Shown: in pieces, positions 17,982 through 25,546 of the stretch
Position numbering within the stretch: the stretch's first letter is position 1
How the letters are laid out: each line of letters opens with the position of its first letter
Origin: Paludibaculum fermentans
Lineage (GTDB): Bacteria; Acidobacteriota; Terriglobia; Bryobacterales; Bryobacteraceae
Reading direction: 5' to 3'
Length of the DNA: 64,000 nt
Assembly: GCF_015277775.1 (NCBI RefSeq)
Contig: NZ_CP063849.1
Location: forward strand, 1,364,001-1,428,000
Notes under the pieces: model-generated
What the model saw: only the letters and a program-made list of their open reading frames with translations
Told to the model about the DNA's origin: nothing
The model's database searches: none
Program-made: the position numbers and the translations under genes

Positions 17982-19043
17982 ATGGCTGTTTCGTCGTCCG
18001 TCATGATGCCCGCTCTCGTCAAGCCCCAAGCCGAGCGGGGGATGATTCTTAAGGATGTTCCGGTCCCCGAGATCGGCAAAAATGACGTCTTGATACGGGT
18101 TCTCAAGACGGGCATTTGTGGCACCGATGTCCACATCTACCAGTGGGACGAATGGGCCCAGCGCCGCATTCACCCGCCCCTCGTCGTGGGCCACGAATTC
18201 ATGGGTATGGTCGAGCGCGTCGGCGAAGCCGTCGACGAGTTCAAGCCCGGCGACCTCGTCTCTGGTGAAGGCCACATCGGCTGCGGCCACTGCTTCTTCT
18301 GCCGCACCGGCCTCGGCCACATCTGCCGCACCATGAAGATCATCGGCGTCGACCGCGACGGCTGCTTCGCCCGCTTCATCTCCATGCCGCAGTCCAATGT
18401 CTGGCGCCTCAAGCCCGGCATTCCCCACGAAGTCGCCGCCATCTTCGATCCCTACGGCAACGCCATGCACACCGTCATGGCCCAGCCCGTCAACGGCCGC
18501 ACCGTCGCCGTCATCGGAGCCGGAGCCATCGGCCTCATGGCCTGCGCCATCGCCAACGCCGCCGGAGCCCTCTCCGTCCTCGTCGTCGAGCCCCACGCCC
18601 ACAAGCGCGAAATGGCCCAGAAACTCGGCCTGCCCTTCACCTATGACCCCCGCGAACCCGGCTGGGAGAAGGCCCTCCTTGAGCGCACCCCCGACGGCAT
18701 CGGAGTCGACGTAGCCCTGGAAATGTCCGGCAGCGCCCCTGGCATCCACACCGCCTTTAAGATCGTCCGCGCCGGAGGCGACGTCGCCATGCTCGGCATC
18801 CCGTCCACCGAGGTCGGCATCAACCTGGCCGAAGAGATCATCTTTAAGTCGGTCACGGTCAGAGGCATCAACGGCCGTCTGATGTACCAGACCTGGTACC
18901 AGTGCGAGCGCTTCCTCCTCGACCACAAGCTCGACCTCATGCCGCTCATCACCCACCAATGCGGTTACAAGGACTTCCAGGACGCCTTCGGCCTGTTGGA
19001 GCGCGGCGAAGCCGTCAAAATCGTCATGAGCTGGGAAGACTAG
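17982..19043 (+). CDS. tdh: L-threonine 3-dehydrogenase (zinc-dependent)
   Basis: 353 residues, medium-chain dehydrogenase. It oxidises L-threonine to 2-amino-3-ketobutyrate with NAD+ in the cytoplasm. Catalytic zinc ligands are in TGICGTDVH and GHEF; the structural zinc site is the four-Cys lobe GCGHCFFCRTGLGHIC. The Rossmann motif is GAGAIGLMACAIA, and AIFDPYGNAMHT is a Tdh-typical segment. Length is close to the enterobacterial enzyme (341). kbl, encoding the next enzyme, follows 260 bp downstream, separated by GC-rich repeats rather than the usual few bases. Both genes have unusually high third-position C. Confidence 0.96.
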   Translation: MAVSSSVMMPALVKPQAERGMILKDVPVPEIGKNDVLIRVLKTGICGTDVHIYQWDEWAQRRIHPPLVVGHEFMGMVERVGEAVDEFKPGDLVSGEGHIGCGHCFFCRTGLGHICRTMKIIGVDRDGCFARFISMPQSNVWRLKPGIPHEVAAIFDPYGNAMHTVMAQPVNGRTVAVIGAGAIGLMACAIANAAGALSVLVVEPHAHKREMAQKLGLPFTYDPREPGWEKALLERTPDGIGVDVALEMSGSAPGIHTAFKIVRAGGDVAMLGIPSTEVGINLAEEIIFKSVTVRGINGRLMYQTWYQCERFLLDHKLDLMPLITHQCGYKDFQDAFGLLERGEAVKIVMSWED

Positions 19044-19077
19044 ACCCCCAATGCCCGTAAGCCGGAATGCGCCACCC

Positions 19078-19200
19078 CGAGCCACGCCCGCCAGGGCGAG
19101 GCGCCCCGCAGCGCAACGAACCACGACCGCGAACGGAGCCGCGACCGCGAACGGAGCCCCAACCGCGAACGGAGCCGCGACCGTCAGGGAGCGGAGGAGC
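19078..19200 (+). repeat. Dispersed GC-rich repeat with internal 18-bp tandem units, between tdh and kbl
   Basis: Three consecutive 18-bp units of the type CGAACGGAGCCGCGACCG (the middle one CCCCAACCG) run from about 19128 to 19183 and end in the family core GCCGCGACCGTCAGGGAG (19174-19191). It fills most of the tdh-kbl gap. On the minus strand the repeat reads as PDGRGSVRG-like peptides, a common artefact in this bacterial group. Confidence 0.7.
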
Positions 19201-19303
19201 CACCGAAAGTCCCCAACCCACCCGCCGTCGCAACCCGTACAACCCCGTACCGGCGCGTCCCCCGCGTCCCCCGCAACCCACCACAACCCCGAGACTTAGC
19301 CGA

Positions 19304-20491
19304 ATGCCAACAAATCCCCTGGCCTACCTGGGCCAACAACTAGACGAACTGAAAGCCGCCGGATCCTACTTCCGCCTGCGCGAACTCGAAAGCGCCTGCG
19401 AGGCCGTCAGCCACGCCGATGGCCGCGAGGTCATCAACCTCGCCTCCAACAACTACCTCGGCCTGGCCAACCACCCCAAGCTGAAGGAGGCTGCCCTCGA
19501 GGCGGTCCGCAAGTACGGCGCCGGCACCGGAGCCGTCCGCACCATCACCGGCACCCTCGACATGCACATGGCGCTCGAACGCAAGATCGCCGCGTTCAAG
19601 CACACCGAGGCCTGCGTCGTCTTCCAGAGCGGCTTTGCCGCCAACGCCGGCACCGTCAGCGCCATCCTCAGCCCCGAAGACCACATCATCAGCGACGAGC
19701 TGAACCACGCCTCCATCATCGACGGCTGCCGCCTCTCCCGCGCCAAGATCCACGTCTTCCGCCACCGCGACGTAGCCCACGCCATCGAGAAACTCGCCGC
19801 ACTCAAGGACGAACCCGGCCGCAAACTCCTCATCACCGACGGCGTCTTCTCCATGGACGGCGACATCGGCCCGCTCGACCAGCTCACCGAGGCCGCCGAA
19901 GCCCACGGAGCCATCATGATGGTCGACGACGCCCACTCCTCCGGAGTCCTGGGCCGCAACGGCCGCGGCACCGTCGATCACTTCAACCTCCACGGCCGCG
20001 TCCACGTCCAGGTCGGCACGCTCTCGAAAGCCATCGGAGTCCTCGGCGGCTACGTCTGCGGCAGTAAGGACCTCATTGAGTTCCTCTACCACCGCGCCCG
20101 CCCGTTCCTCTTCTCCACCTCGCATCCGCCGGCCGTCACCGCCGCCTGCAACGCCGCCTTCGACCTCTTAGTAGAGGAGCCCGAGCGCATCGAGAAGCTG
20201 TGGGACAACACCCGCTACTTCAAAGCCGCCTTGAAGGACAAAGGCTTCGACACCGGAGTCAGCGAGACGCCCATCACCCCCATCCAGGTCGGCGAAGCCA
20301 AGATGGCGCACGCCTTCTCGGCCGCGCTCTTCGAGGAAGGCCTCTGGGCGACCGGAATTGGTTTCCCCACAGTACCAAAAGGCAAAGCCCGCATCCGGGC
20401 GATCGTCACAGCCGGCCACACCACGGCCCATCTCGACCAGGCAGTAGAGATTCTAGCCAAGGTAGCCCGCCGCATGGCGATCCTCCCTTAA
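19304..20491 (+). CDS. kbl: Glycine C-acetyltransferase (2-amino-3-ketobutyrate CoA ligase)
   Basis: 395 residues from the ATG at 19304; the frame stays open upstream through the repeat but those codons are low-complexity and nonhomologous, so the short start is chosen. It is a PLP enzyme of the alpha-oxoamine synthase family that splits 2-amino-3-ketobutyrate with CoA into glycine and acetyl-CoA. Seen motifs: NLASNNYLGLANHP, GTGAVRTITGT, SGFAANAG, MVDDAHSSGVLG and GTLSKAIGVLGGYV with the PLP lysine. Length matches E. coli Kbl (398). With tdh it makes the threonine-to-glycine pathway. Confidence 0.96.
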   Translation: MPTNPLAYLGQQLDELKAAGSYFRLRELESACEAVSHADGREVINLASNNYLGLANHPKLKEAALEAVRKYGAGTGAVRTITGTLDMHMALERKIAAFKHTEACVVFQSGFAANAGTVSAILSPEDHIISDELNHASIIDGCRLSRAKIHVFRHRDVAHAIEKLAALKDEPGRKLLITDGVFSMDGDIGPLDQLTEAAEAHGAIMMVDDAHSSGVLGRNGRGTVDHFNLHGRVHVQVGTLSKAIGVLGGYVCGSKDLIEFLYHRARPFLFSTSHPPAVTAACNAAFDLLVEEPERIEKLWDNTRYFKAALKDKGFDTGVSETPITPIQVGEAKMAHAFSAALFEEGLWATGIGFPTVPKGKARIRAIVTAGHTTAHLDQAVEILAKVARRMAILP

Positions 20492-20502
20492 GGAGCCGTC
20501 GC

Positions 20503-20539
20503 ATTGAGCCGCGCCCGTCATATTGAGCCGCGCACGTCA
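20503..20539 (+). repeat. Two truncated copies of the dispersed repeat downstream of kbl
   Basis: ATTGAGCCGCGCCCGTCA (20503-20520) and ATTGAGCCGCGCACGTCA (20522-20539) are direct repeats with one mismatch and a 19-bp period. The second continues GTAAGCGGGC, matching the GAGCCGCGACCGTCAGGGAGCGG-like core in a shortened, degenerate form. They lie between the convergent kbl and lysozyme-like genes. Confidence 0.6.
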
Positions 20540-20573
20540 GTAAGCGGGCACCTAAACGTAGGGCTCCAGCAGC

Positions 20574-21146
20574 CTACTTCATAAACAGCCGGTATCGCCC
20601 GTTCTTATAAGTACTCCAGGGCGAGAACCCGCCATGCTCCTTATAGAGCTGGTACGCGAAGTCGATATTGGCCTGGCAGTCTAGCAGGTCCCGCAGGTTC
20701 AGCCCTGGCCGCTGCAGGTGCACCGTGTTGATCTGGAAGTACCCCCAGTCCAACGACCCGTCGGTATTGTAGTGGTAGATCTCGCACTTCCCCTGCGGGT
20801 TCTCGGCCCGCTGGATGGCCAGAGCCAGCCGGCAATCCGGACCGAACTTCCGGCAGGCGTACTCCTGCCACGCCGTCAGCCCCTTGCCGTTCTGGTCCGC
20901 CTGGGCCTCGATTGCGCCGCCTGAGGTGATCCGCTTGGCGACAATGATCGGCGATTGCCAGTGCAGGGTCGCCGGGCTTTGCAGCGTCACCGTGTAGTGC
21001 CGCCAGAACCACCACCCGGCCAATGTCAGGACCAGGGCCAGGACAAACACGACCCGCCAGTCAGGCGTGATGGAAATGTTGGTCTGGATCCGGACAGGAC
21101 GAGCCCGTTTGCGCCTACGGGCAGCAGCAGTGCGTTGAGCGGCCAA
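20574..21146 (-). CDS. Membrane-anchored lysozyme-like (lytic transglycosylase fold) protein
   Basis: 190 residues: a very basic N-terminus (AAARRRKRARP), one transmembrane helix at about 31-50 (VVFVLALVLTLAGWWFW), then an extracytoplasmic domain. ALAIQRAENPQGKCEIYH contains the likely catalytic Glu, and DGSLDWGYFQINTVHL matches the substrate-groove motif of the lysozyme/SLT superfamily; CQANIDFAYQLYKEHGG and FSPWSTYKNGRY complete the fold. Likely cuts or remodels peptidoglycan. The stop of the upstream membrane glycosyltransferase is 18 bp away on the same strand, so they are probably one operon. Short for the family, so accessory domains are absent. Confidence 0.75.
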   Translation of the reverse strand: MAAQRTAAARRRKRARPVRIQTNISITPDWRVVFVLALVLTLAGWWFWRHYTVTLQSPATLHWQSPIIVAKRITSGGAIEAQADQNGKGLTAWQEYACRKFGPDCRLALAIQRAENPQGKCEIYHYNTDGSLDWGYFQINTVHLQRPGLNLRDLLDCQANIDFAYQLYKEHGGFSPWSTYKNGRYRLFMK

Positions 21147-21164
21147 TCAACCAGCTTCGCAAAC

Positions 21165-22598
21165 TTAAGGCCGCCGCTCAAAGACCTGGATCCGATTGAA
21201 GTAATGCTTCCCGGCCGACTCGCAGGCGAGGCACGCCGGCTCGACCGGCCGGAAGTCGCGCTGCAACGCCGTCAGCAGCACCCGCGACGCTGGACTCGTT
21301 GAGTCCACCACCACGACAACCCGGCCGGGCGCCTGAGCCAGGAGCCGCGCCGCCTCAGTCTCCAGCTCAGGTCCTCTAGGTGTTCCTTCGTAGCCGGGAT
21401 GAACGTCGATCGAGGCTGGGAAACTGGTCCGCCGTCCGGCGGCGCCGTGCCAGTACCACTCCACAGGCTGCCGGGACAGCCGGCAGAACACGACCGTATC
21501 GCCAGCCTGGACCTGCCGCGCCAGAGCCTCCGCCGCCGCCCGGCTGTTGCAGGGCGACACGTTCCGGGCATCGAGGGTCGTCCATAGGCAGGCGGCCAAG
21601 GTGAGCACCGGCACCGTCAAAACCCCGGCTCGCGAAAGAAATCCGGCCAGGGCCCAGGCCAGAAAGGGCGCCGCGACCACCGTAAACCGCGAATTATAAA
21701 GGGGCTTCCATTGAGAGATGACCAGCGGCACAAGGATCGAAACCAGAGCCCCGAGAGCCGGTGGCCACCAGGCGCCGGACGTGCGCGGCTTCGCCCCCTT
21801 CAACGCGACGGCAATCAGCAGCACCGGAGCCACCGCCGCCACCAGCCAAAGATGAGCCGCCAGAACCTCCAGCGGCGCGGTCCAGCCGGGCCGCTTCAGC
21901 CACGCCAGTTGCTCGCCGGTAGAGCCGATCTGGGCCAGCGCCGCGTCGCCCCACAGCGCTAAATAGAGGAATCCGCCGCCCAGCACCGGCACCGCCAGCC
22001 GGAAAGCCCGCCAGCCGAACTGCGCCAGCATCGTCACACCCAGCCCCAGCAGGAAGAAAACAAACCAGTTGTGGGTCAACAGCCCGGCTGCGGTGCTGGC
22101 TAGTAAGGCCAATTCGGCCCCGCGGGAGGCGACTGGGCGGCTCAGCACCCGCCAGCCGCACCATAAGGATGCGGCGCACACCGCAGCCTCCAGCGTGTAC
22201 ATACGGCCATAGCCGGCCAGCAGCAGGACCAGCGGATTGGCCAGCAGCAAGGCCGTTCCGGTCCAGGCGACGCCGGGCGAATCGGCTTCCGCGAGGAATC
22301 GCCAGAAAAACCACGCCGCCAGCCCCAAACCCAGCGCGGAAAACACCCGCAGACTTGCCTCATTCGCGGGTGCCACCGTAAGCCATAGATGCAGAAGGAG
22401 ATAGTAGAGCGGAGGATGAACGTCGAGGCGCAAAGAGGCCAGCAATGCCGGAAGGCGCAGTACAGAAGTACTTAAACTGAAGACCTCATCGGATAAAATC
22501 GGAGCCCCCAAACTAGCCGCGCCACAGTACAGGTACCCCGCCAGGAGGAGGTACCGCGCTCTGTTTTGGGAAGGTGCCAAGGGATTCGCCTGAGTCAT
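21165..22598 (-). CDS. Polytopic glycosyltransferase family 39-like membrane protein
   Basis: 477 residues with about ten hydrophobic segments. Near the N-terminus LRLDVHPPLYYLLLHLW is the conserved luminal DxHPPLYY motif of PMT/ArnT-like (GT-C fold) transferases, preceded by LSDEVFS, which carries the acidic residues of the active-site loop. The C-terminal soluble part (about 350-477) follows the membrane domain. It probably transfers a sugar from a polyprenyl-phosphate donor to an extracytoplasmic acceptor; neither can be identified. Followed by the lysozyme-like gene, divergent from the pilin genes. Confidence 0.82.
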   Translation of the reverse strand: MTQANPLAPSQNRARYLLLAGYLYCGAASLGAPILSDEVFSLSTSVLRLPALLASLRLDVHPPLYYLLLHLWLTVAPANEASLRVFSALGLGLAAWFFWRFLAEADSPGVAWTGTALLLANPLVLLLAGYGRMYTLEAAVCAASLWCGWRVLSRPVASRGAELALLASTAAGLLTHNWFVFFLLGLGVTMLAQFGWRAFRLAVPVLGGGFLYLALWGDAALAQIGSTGEQLAWLKRPGWTAPLEVLAAHLWLVAAVAPVLLIAVALKGAKPRTSGAWWPPALGALVSILVPLVISQWKPLYNSRFTVVAAPFLAWALAGFLSRAGVLTVPVLTLAACLWTTLDARNVSPCNSRAAAEALARQVQAGDTVVFCRLSRQPVEWYWHGAAGRRTSFPASIDVHPGYEGTPRGPELETEAARLLAQAPGRVVVVVDSTSPASRVLLTALQRDFRPVEPACLACESAGKHYFNRIQVFERRP

Positions 22599-22819
22599 GT
22601 ATCGACCGGAAAAGAATGGACCTATAGGATGAGGAGAGGGTTTATTCGCCTCGGCCTCAGCCCCATATACTCCTCAGGCTTGCAGCATCTCCTACAGAAC
22701 CCTTGGTTGAATCTAAGTTGAGAATTAGGTACTTCGTTGGATTTGTGTAGCCGGGAGGTACTGTTACTGTGGGTCTAGCAACGACAAGACAAATCGTTTG
22801 CAAGGGAGAGGAGATCACA

Positions 22820-23017
22820 ATGAAGAAACTTAACATGCTCATCTGGAAGCTGCGGATCATGAAGGACACCCGAGGCCAGGACCTCATTGAGTACGCCTTG
22901 ATGGCCGGCTTCGTGGCCGTTGCCGCTGGCGCCATCGTCCCCGGCGTGGCGAGCAGCATCAAGACCATTTTCGGTAAGGTCAACAACGTGATGACCAGTT
23001 CCGCGACCCAGGGCTAA
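22820..23017 (+). CDS. Flp-type class IVb pilin, copy 1
   Basis: 65 residues from the ATG at 22820, with an AGGGAGAGGAG ribosome site just upstream. The prepilin site is RG|QDLIEYALMAG: Gly before the cut and Glu at +5 followed by Tyr, as in Flp pilins, then a hydrophobic helix (FVAVAAGAIVPGV). The mature protein is about 45 residues. Its C-terminal tail SIKTIFGKVNNVMTSSATQG is identical to that of the second pilin 270 bp downstream. It has its own rho-independent terminator. Flp pilins assemble into tight-adherence pili. Confidence 0.93.
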   Translation: MKKLNMLIWKLRIMKDTRGQDLIEYALMAGFVAVAAGAIVPGVASSIKTIFGKVNNVMTSSATQG

Positions 23018-23054
23018 GCCCAGTCGCGTGCGCTCAACATCTCATTATCCCATG

Positions 23055-23078
23055 GAGGGCAGCTTGGCTGCCCTCTTT
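23055..23078 (+). terminator. Rho-independent terminator of pilin copy 1
   Basis: GAGGGCAGC (23055-23063) and GCTGCCCTC (23067-23075) form a perfect 9-bp stem with a 3-nt loop, followed by TTT, 38 bp past the pilin stop. Confidence 0.85.
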
Positions 23079-23286
23079 GGCTATCGCCTGCTTGGTTTGA
23101 ATTCCGGATGGCGAGTTTGTAAGTCATCTTAATACCTTTGTCAGTCCCTGAGGCCAGTTGATCAGTAGTTCCTGCCTCTCTAACTGAGTAGGTAAACTTA
23201 TTTTAAGGTCCAGTCACGGCTGTTATTGTAAGGCTATCCCAACCGTGTGAAAGCACGGAGAAGGACAAAGGAGAGGATTAGAGATC

Positions 23287-23484
23287 ATGAATCGCTTGCT
23301 ACAAATCGCACTTCGGCTTCGGGTCTGGAAAGACACTCGCGGTCAAGACCTTATCGAATACGCGCTGATGGCTGGTTTCGTCGCCGTCGCGGCCGGGGCA
23401 ATTGTCCCTGGCGTCGCCGACAGCATCAAGACCATCTTCGGCAAAGTCAACAACGTGATGACCAGTTCCGCCACGCAGGGCTAA
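23287..23484 (+). CDS. Flp-type class IVb pilin, copy 2
   Basis: 65 residues, MNRLLQIALR start, with AAAGGAGAGG about 10 bp ahead. From KDTRGQDLIEYALMAG to the end it differs from copy 1 by a single residue (VADSIK against VASSIK), while the 15-residue leader and the third codon positions differ clearly. The prepilin cleavage site is the same. It is a separate transcription unit with its own upstream region and terminator. No prepilin peptidase, Tad ATPase or secretin gene is adjacent; a TadZ/CpaE-like gene is at 31437. Confidence 0.93.
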   Translation: MNRLLQIALRLRVWKDTRGQDLIEYALMAGFVAVAAGAIVPGVADSIKTIFGKVNNVMTSSATQG

Positions 23485-23520
23485 CCGGCCCGGCATCGCA
23501 GGAATCAAAAACGAAATTGG

Positions 23521-23548
23521 GAGGGCGCCTGTGGGTGGCGCCCTCTTT
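23521..23548 (+). terminator. Rho-independent terminator of pilin copy 2
   Basis: GAGGGCGCC (23521-23529) pairs with GGCGCCCTC (23537-23545) across a 7-nt loop, followed by TTT. It lies between the pilin stop and the convergent LarA-domain gene and may serve both. Confidence 0.8.
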
Positions 23549-23565
23549 GCTTGTCAGGGCCCTTT

Positions 23566-24828
23566 TCAGGCCAGCCAGTTGATCAGGTCGCCTTTTCCGT
23601 CAAATTCCAGTTCCCTGGGCTGCTCCAGAATCTCCACCATCGGATTCGCTTCCAGTTCCCCCCTCAAATTCTCCGTGAAGGCCATCACCGTCAAATCCTG
23701 AGAGTTACGGATCCAGCCGATCTTCAGTTGCGACGGCTCCATCACGCCCACGGTCCGCCAGATCTGCTTCAGGCATTCGCGATCCGTGGGGAAATGGACA
23801 GGGATGCGGATGGACGCCATGGCGCCGGACGTCAAGCCATTCACATAGGTCGGCTTCTTCTTCATCCCTTTGATCACACGGCTGTTGGCGATATCGCTCA
23901 TGCCCAGGCCCACGGCATTGCCGTAGCTCATGGGGTGGATCTCGCGCAGGAAGACCCGGCCGACCCGGGGCGCGTATGGCCAGGGGTTGTAGTCACCGTA
24001 GACGGTCCGGTTGATCACCTTGGGATCCATTCCGGCGCCGGAGATGTTCTTCCCCAGTTGATTCACGATGAGCAGGTCGAGATCCTGGAGCGGAATGCGC
24101 GGCATCCAGCTCTTCACCTGGACCAGGAGCTCCTCTTCGCGCTGTTCCATCGTCGAGGCCGGCACGGCCTCGACGTGGCCGGTCTCGTGGTTGCCATCCT
24201 CGAGAATCGCCAGGCCGCCCAGGATTTTGCCGGAGGCGATCACCTGGCGGCCGACGCTGCGGATCACGGCCTCCAGTCCGAGGCGGTAGCCATGGGTGTG
24301 GTAGCGCTGGGCTCCGGCGAATTTGCCGAGGCCGATCGCCATCATCTTGAAGAGACCACTCTCGAGCTTGCCTTCAAAGTCGGTATGCCATTTGACGCGG
24401 CTGCACATCATGACGGCGCCGGACTGAAAGGCGAGCCTGTCCATGACGACGTCGATGCCTTCCGGTGTCGTCCCGAGGTTGACCACATTGAGAGCGCTGC
24501 GGATGGGGCAGCCCATGTTCGTTTCGGTGATGCCGTACTTGGCGAGCACTTCGGCCTGCCCGGTGGCGGTAGCCGCTCCGTGGCTGCCCATGGCCGGGAA
24601 GATGAAGGGTTTGGCGCCTTGTTCCTTCCACCACTCGACCACCGTGCGGACGATGATGTCGATATTGGCGATGCCGCGGCTGCCGACTCCGATGGCGACA
24701 GAGGCACCGGGGCCCACGCGCTGCGCGAAACCGGAGTTCTGCAACTCGAAACGCACGGTGCCTGGGATGTCGGAGAGGACGTGGCTGGGGAGTTTCTGAC
24801 GAGTCAGCAGGAAGGGCGCAAACCGCAT
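23566..24828 (-). CDS. Lactate racemase (LarA/DUF2088) N-terminal-domain protein
   Basis: 420 residues. Sequence such as SVAIGVGSRGIANIDIIVRTVVEW, PFIFPAMGSHGAATATGQ (the GSHG loop typical of the LarA N-domain) and LLIVNQLGKNISGAGMDP supports a LarA-like fold. Classical LarA carries a pyridinium-pincer nickel cofactor linked to a lysine; I cannot confirm that lysine here and no larB, larC or larE genes are nearby, so racemase activity should not be assumed. It is the last gene of a minus-strand run that begins at cydA, 56 bp after the preceding gene. Confidence 0.7.
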   Translation of the reverse strand: MRFAPFLLTRQKLPSHVLSDIPGTVRFELQNSGFAQRVGPGASVAIGVGSRGIANIDIIVRTVVEWWKEQGAKPFIFPAMGSHGAATATGQAEVLAKYGITETNMGCPIRSALNVVNLGTTPEGIDVVMDRLAFQSGAVMMCSRVKWHTDFEGKLESGLFKMMAIGLGKFAGAQRYHTHGYRLGLEAVIRSVGRQVIASGKILGGLAILEDGNHETGHVEAVPASTMEQREEELLVQVKSWMPRIPLQDLDLLIVNQLGKNISGAGMDPKVINRTVYGDYNPWPYAPRVGRVFLREIHPMSYGNAVGLGMSDIANSRVIKGMKKKPTYVNGLTSGAMASIRIPVHFPTDRECLKQIWRTVGVMEPSQLKIGWIRNSQDLTVMAFTENLRGELEANPMVEILEQPRELEFDGKGDLINWLA

Positions 24829-24884
24829 GTAGCCATTCTATCGGGCGGCCGACCCGGTTGGCGCCATTCCAGTTGAATTTCGGA

Positions 24885-25529
24885 CTAGATCTCTTCCCAT
24901 TCGCGCTCAAGCATGCGGGAGTACTCACCCGAGGCAAAGAGCTCAAAGCGGAAGTTCCAGGGAGACAACGTCTTGAAGGGTTCCATGCCCTGACGGCACT
25001 GGAACAACTGATCCGCGTAGCGGTAGTAATACTGGATGAAGTGCGGAGCCAGCCATTCCTGGTCTGGCGCCTTGTTGAAGATGGCGTTGAGGCCCAGGGC
25101 GCGGCTGAAGATCGCCTTGTAGTCCGCAACACCCCACTTCGTCAGCTTCTCACGGACATCCCCGGGCGGGCTGTCGATGAGCAGTTGGGTGAAAGCTGCC
25201 GCCGTAATGCCGGCCTCTTTCAGCACGCTGTCGCGAGCCACGAGTTCAGCACACTGTTCCAACCAGCGTTCGAGATCCTTGCCGACGTAATACAGCATGC
25301 GCAGCTCGCACAAGCGTCCGGAGAGCAAACGCTGCAGGATCTCGTCCGAAGACAGCTCTCCCGTGGGGAGCATGCCCTGCAACATCAGGTGCGCTCGGGA
25401 ACTCTCGACAAGCTTATCCGGCCCGCCCGGATCGGAGAATGGGTGAAGGATGACGGGCGGCAGATCCCACACTTGGCCGGCTGGTAGTTTCGCCTCTTCC
25501 ATGCGTACTTCTCTTATCGGCAGCGACAT
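24885..25529 (-). CDS. Conserved hypothetical protein, 214 aa
   Basis: No family recognised. The protein is acidic-amphipathic and probably largely helical, with no signal peptide or membrane segment. Notable stretches are WDLPPVILHPFSDPGGPDKLVESSRAHL near the N-terminus, RLCELRMLYYVGKDLERWLEQC in the middle and FIQYYYRYADQLFQCRQGMEPF near the C-terminus. It starts 17 bp downstream of the M28 peptidase stop, inside the cydA-led gene run, and precedes the LarA-domain gene, so the two may function together. Confidence 0.7.
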   Translation of the reverse strand: MSLPIREVRMEEAKLPAGQVWDLPPVILHPFSDPGGPDKLVESSRAHLMLQGMLPTGELSSDEILQRLLSGRLCELRMLYYVGKDLERWLEQCAELVARDSVLKEAGITAAAFTQLLIDSPPGDVREKLTKWGVADYKAIFSRALGLNAIFNKAPDQEWLAPHFIQYYYRYADQLFQCRQGMEPFKTLSPWNFRFELFASGEYSRMLEREWEEI

Positions 25530-25546
25530 CGAAATTACTTAGGCGT

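Noticed and set aside
17958-19286. Long minus-strand frame opposite tdh
   Set aside because: tdh is unmistakable on the plus strand, and the antisense peptide contains the repeat-derived PDGRGSV-type stretch plus low-complexity sequence.
19067-19303. N-terminal extension of kbl
   Set aside because: The frame is open to 19067 but only through the GC-rich repeat; the extra 79 residues are Arg/Pro/Thr low-complexity and exceed the family length.
23077-23092. Sigma-54-like TGGC ... TGCT before pilin copy 2
   Set aside because: GG and GC are 9 rather than 10 bp apart, a spacing sigma-54 does not tolerate, and the site overlaps the pilin 1 terminator.
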